The notes below the pieces were generated by a model, which did not search any database, was not told the origin of the DNA, and was given only the letters and a program-made list of their open reading frames with translations. Positions 29,701 to 32,020 of a stretch of DNA of 32,020 bases are shown here, piece after piece. How positions within the stretch are numbered: position 1 is the stretch's first letter; each line of letters opens with the position of its first letter. Source of the stretch: a bacterium (lineage in GTDB: Bacteria > Planctomycetota > UBA1135 > GCA-002686595). Location: positions 1 to 32,020 of the forward strand of contig JAUIEE010000006.1 of assembly GCA_030428965.1 (NCBI GenBank), read 5' to 3'. Position numbers and translations under genes: made by a program.

Positions 29701-32020
29701 GGCAGCCTGCGCGCATCCTGGGCCGTTTTCTGGATCGATCGACACAAGTGGATGGACGTTCCCGGACGTGTCGCCAGCGGAGAACACGAAGCCGAGCGCC
29801 TCAAGGCCTTCGCGCAGAAGGCGGGTGAAAGGGAGCCGGAGAACGCCTACCAGGCCCGACTGTTCGGCTTCCTCGAAAACTTCGGTTTCGAAGGCCTCTT
29901 GCGGGAGTCCTACTTCGAGGGGCCGGTCGAGGTCTTGCGCCAGGGTGACCTGCTCGCCCGCGCCGACGCCATCTACCTCGACCCGATCCAGGGCCACGGC
30001 TGGCTCGCCAACGCGACCGTCAACGTGTGGGGGCGCCTGGTTGGCCAGGACTTCGAGAAGCTCATCTGCAAGACCGATTGGCTACGCCACTCCAAGGACG
30101 GCTCGCTGCGCGCCAACAGCGCCACCGTGACACCCTGCGACTTCGAGGACCCCCACATGCGCATCGTCACGGGGGACCTGCGCATCACGCCGCTCAAAGC
30201 CGACGAGTACGAGGTCGAGCTCAAGAACAACCGCATCGAGCTCTACGATCTGTTCACCCTGCCCCTGCCCACCTTCGCCGTCTCCACCAACGAGAAGGGC
30301 AAGCCCCTGTGGGAATCCCTCAAGTTCGGGGATTCCGCCCGCTTCGGGAGCTTCGTATCCGCCGGGGTCCGCCGACCGGCGGGCGGTCTCGGCGAGAAGG
30401 TCAACGACGTGCTCGGGGGCGATCCGGTCAACTACGACGCGGAGTATTCGATCGATGCTTCCTGGCTGGGGTCCCGGGGCATCCTGCTCGACCTCGGCCT
30501 GTCCCTCGAGTCCAAGGAAGACTACTGGCTCCAGATGAACCTGGGCGGGCTTCCGGACGATGGAGACGACCGCGGCTACATCCGCGTCAACGATCTCCCC
30601 ATCGGCGTGGACCCGATACGTCCCAGTCCGGCCAACCCGACGCCGCCGCCCCTCGTCTTGCTCGACGACGACGGCAACCCGCACGAGGTCGAAGGCCGTG
30701 ACAACCTGCGCCTCTGGTACCGGGCCCGGGGCCGCTACGTGCTGGGGGACGACCACTGGATCAACCTGCGCGCGGCCTTCCAAACCGACCCCGGCGTGCA
30801 GTCGGAGTTCTGGGAACGGGAGTTCGAGCGCTACGAGGAAAACCAGACCTTCGTCCAGTGGCGCCGGGCGAAGGACGGCCACTACTACGACGCGAGCGCC
30901 AAGACGCGGCTGAACGACTTTCAGAGCGAGATCGAAGAGCTGCCTTCGGTGGGCGCCTTCACAGGTCGCGAGCCCTGGTTCCAGCTCGCCTCCGTGCCGG
31001 TGCTGCACTCGAGCAACTCCCGGGCGGAGTACCTGCGCCGCCGCGAAGGTGAGCTGGCCCTCGCTTCCCCCTTCGCTTTCCCCTCGCGCTTTCCCGACGG
31101 CCTGGGTGAGCGCGAAGTGCTGCGCTTCGACAGTGAACAGCGCCTCGAGGCGCCGGTAAGCCTCGGTGTCGCAGGTGCCAAGGCCATCCCCTTCGTCGAC
31201 GCGCGTTTCTCCGCCTGGGACGAGGGCATCGACCGTCAGGACTCGCCGACGCGCCTGTTCGTGGCCGCGGGCCTGCGGCTGGCCACGACCTTCTGGAAGG
31301 AAACGGCCCGGGGCACGGTCCATCAACTCGCGCCCTACGTCGAGGTACGGGCGGACGTGGCCCAGGAGGACCACGGTGGCGACCCTGTTCCCTTCGATCG
31401 GGTCGAGAACGACATCGACGGGGACGTGATCGACGTCGGACTGCGGGGCCGGATCCACGTGAACCGCGAGGGACAGAGCCTGATCGACTTCCTCGTGAAC
31501 GGCACGCGCGTCAACGATCGAGACGACGCCCCGGACGAATGGTTGCCGATCGGCGTGTACGCGCGCATGGACCTCGAAGCCTGGGACACCCCGGTGCAAC
31601 TGTTCCACGACGCGCGCTACAACACCGAGAACGGCGAGACGGTCTACTCCTGGACGCGTGCGGCCGTGCGCTTCAACGACCGCTTTCGCATCGAGGGGGC
31701 TCACCGGAGGGGCACGGCCCTGACCGAGCGCTTCCTCGAGGACCCCGGCTCTCCCAACACCTTTCGTTTCGCCCAGGGACCGGAGCTGTTCGAGGCCGCC
31801 TCGATCGCCGGCCTTCTGCGCTGGACCGAGAAGTGGGAGTTCGAGGGGCGCCAGACCGTCTCCCTGGCTTCCGACAGCCGACTCGACACGCGCTTGATCG
31901 TGCGCCGTTTCGGCCACGACATCATCTTCGAGACCGAGCTGTCGGTACGGGAGGGAGAGGGCACGTCCCTGGGCTTCACCGTGCGGCCGTTCTTCGGCTA
32001 CAACCCTTCGAGGCTGGGCT
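26719..32020 (+). CDS. Giant LptD-like protein with LptC/LptA-like N-terminal region (partial at the right edge)
   Basis: The frame from TTG 26719 (overlapping the kdsC stop as TTGA) stays open to the window end: at least 1767 residues, against ~784 for E. coli LptD. The ORF track omits it because no stop is seen. Residues 1-20 are a membrane anchor or signal (KRLLVFLVLFGCGLLALRW); the Cys could be a lipobox, so anchoring is ambiguous. Residues about 45-220 resemble LptC (GRFETTLFDPATGRATLRFE, ITSEQLNAAGVGLSLHFDEG). About 220-1000 is a long series of beta-rich OstA/LptA-like units (EVRAQEIEGEEGSFSARRDVW and many similar). Residues about 1100-1170 match the LptD plug/junction: LRANSATVTPCDFEDPHMRI with Cys1140, then LRITPLKADEYEVELKNNRI. 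The rest is barrel-like, ending in VRPFFGYNPSRLG. It would carry lipopolysaccharide to the outer membrane. The LptD call is firm; the LptC/LptA parts rest on position and pattern. Confidence 0.8.
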   Translation, partial: MKRLLVFLVLFGCGLLALRWVEGPTSAREVPPDLPSQPLERPTVEPPADESPLGLSIGGRFETTLFDPATGRATLRFESLDSRTVNERDEFYGVQARVVDPKADSFAPQATIRSERATMRRIGQGESYQPEFENRIELEGVEAEIHEASGSPLAPMDLEAESASVDARDAGSRILESPDEVAITSEQLNAAGVGLSLHFDEGLLAFERDGRIEFLDQGVARAALTSAGATRILKRLEPSPSLTIEAEDDARLEFFGEQAWVLAADRIRIRGFLGESGEEDLRIERVDATGKVTWTKGEELTFEGGRAAVSFDEAGNPLSARLSELPVARILVPAEASPLPDSEAQGVQPLRLSGRGPLDVTWSSGSRFEMSGPATAESQNATLRSLGPIEGWSQGPTSAGFSAAGGVVLESGTTLLETASVDWSFAQDADGRNLQTARAEGGPRLAGELSDGRRFTVTSPTHMAVRARQDEWRVVDAKDVVLSIDGDEGFRARAEEITLFDPTYMNLEAEGSVSFEGELGDGRAQRLSLKNGADLALFGSDGQLAELRSGEMEVRAQEIEGEEGSFSARRDVWARLSPAHGESSYEIDCDALDVRGSREPEPERTRLEARGDVDARITTASDSSRIQCLELDIDMDGSPQDEQSVGSSRLNARGEVRATLEREDSRLFVESDEMFLNRVSTDLEPQAYDARALGQVEFALDVTDEAPWNVEGRGEELVLDAQRRGRLMPAPGERAQIQGERGAEGHPFEVEGDEFRFLGEGQLEVVEPLVRIERMLPPGEEPVTDRTEGVEATGRKLLLSEGVFEMIDGVRIRSVTDSGVPWLLSCGSVRFEGQAGDESSAPELSGLHAAGGVDFLLGSRGIPVEEQHVARATGDELLSESLFGELRLVGRPARIESPAFVSEASWIAFDPDLQIVVATGHGQLLPVDSGPPQSEEEKTQVEGSGTNGQANEAREEQPEVPGWSLSYLSSKTLVEPDSLIYILQEPVFEDPANQGSLRASWAVFWIDRHKWMDVPGRVASGEHEAERLKAFAQKAGEREPENAYQARLFGFLENFGFEGLLRESYFEGPVEVLRQGDLLARADAIYLDPIQGHGWLANATVNVWGRLVGQDFEKLICKTDWLRHSKDGSLRANSATVTPCDFEDPHMRIVTGDLRITPLKADEYEVELKNNRIELYDLFTLPLPTFAVSTNEKGKPLWESLKFGDSARFGSFVSAGVRRPAGGLGEKVNDVLGGDPVNYDAEYSIDASWLGSRGILLDLGLSLESKEDYWLQMNLGGLPDDGDDRGYIRVNDLPIGVDPIRPSPANPTPPPLVLLDDDGNPHEVEGRDNLRLWYRARGRYVLGDDHWINLRAAFQTDPGVQSEFWEREFERYEENQTFVQWRRAKDGHYYDASAKTRLNDFQSEIEELPSVGAFTGREPWFQLASVPVLHSSNSRAEYLRRREGELALASPFAFPSRFPDGLGEREVLRFDSEQRLEAPVSLGVAGAKAIPFVDARFSAWDEGIDRQDSPTRLFVAAGLRLATTFWKETARGTVHQLAPYVEVRADVAQEDHGGDPVPFDRVENDIDGDVIDVGLRGRIHVNREGQSLIDFLVNGTRVNDRDDAPDEWLPIGVYARMDLEAWDTPVQLFHDARYNTENGETVYSWTRAAVRFNDRFRIEGAHRRGTALTERFLEDPGSPNTFRFAQGPELFEAASIAGLLRWTEKWEFEGRQTVSLASDSRLDTRLIVRRFGHDIIFETELSVREGEGTSLGFTVRPFFGYNPSRLG

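Noticed and set aside
1-32020. CRISPR arrays, insertion sequences, integrases, phage or attachment sites
   Set aside because: I saw no regularly spaced repeats, transposase or integrase motifs, or duplicated tRNA ends. The only long exact intergenic repeat noticed is the 30-bp G-rich pair.

Overview
The window is GC-rich (roughly two thirds G+C by eye), tightly packed and entirely bacterial. It holds 23 protein-coding genes that I accept (two cut by the window edges) and one tRNA gene. There are no insertion sequences, phage genes or CRISPR arrays. The diderm envelope genes (kdsD, kdsC, an LptD-like protein, an outer-membrane barrel), many GTG/TTG starts, almost no Shine-Dalgarno sequences, two ECF sigma/anti-sigma pairs and a signal peptidase I with a large insert suggest a high-GC member of Planctomycetota or a related lineage. 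This assignment is an inference; no marker gene in the window settles it.

Layout. 1-158: tail of a probable NAD+ synthetase (+). 213-3869 (-): ECF sigma factor and a large anti-sigma factor with an RseB-like sensor domain, then a CheC/CheX-like protein and a small helical protein. 4057-5001 (-): secreted protein with thrombospondin type 3 calcium motifs. 5220-5296 (+): tRNA-Arg(CCG). 5316-9495 (-): purF, a GT39-type glycosyltransferase and an outer-membrane barrel. 9727-10605 (+): alpha/beta hydrolase, overlapping tail to tail with mnmH. 10521-13868 (-): a second ECF sigma factor, its anti-sigma factor, a DUF3106-like protein and mnmH. 13987-17983 (-): aspartokinase-like gene, mgtE and lepB. 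18105-19328 (+): LeuA-family synthase, divergent from the aspartokinase-like gene. 19336-22989 (-): fmt, rsmB, a small membrane protein and a sugar-isomerase-like TIM barrel. 23103-25097 (-): site-2 protease, scpA and trxA. 25211-32020 (+): kdsD, kdsC and a giant LptD-like gene that runs off the end.

How the genes work together. The right end is a lipopolysaccharide block: KdsD and KdsC make Kdo, and the coupled giant protein appears to combine LptC/LptA-like periplasmic domains with an LptD-like barrel in one chain. The two sigma/anti-sigma units look like envelope-stress circuits. Their anti-sigma factors share an HxxxCxxC zinc-binding N-terminus and a previously unremarked tandem repeat (P-x-x-L-x-x-R-V/I) between the zinc site and the membrane segment. 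At five gene junctions the start codon overlaps the previous stop (ATGA, GTGA twice, TTGA twice), which implies translational coupling.

Most notable observations: the one-polypeptide LptC/A/D-like bridge; an identical 30-bp G-quadruplex-type intergenic repeat at 9646 and 13967, the second copy supplying the lepB stop codon; the RseA/RseB-type fused anti-sigma factor; and the shared repeat linker.
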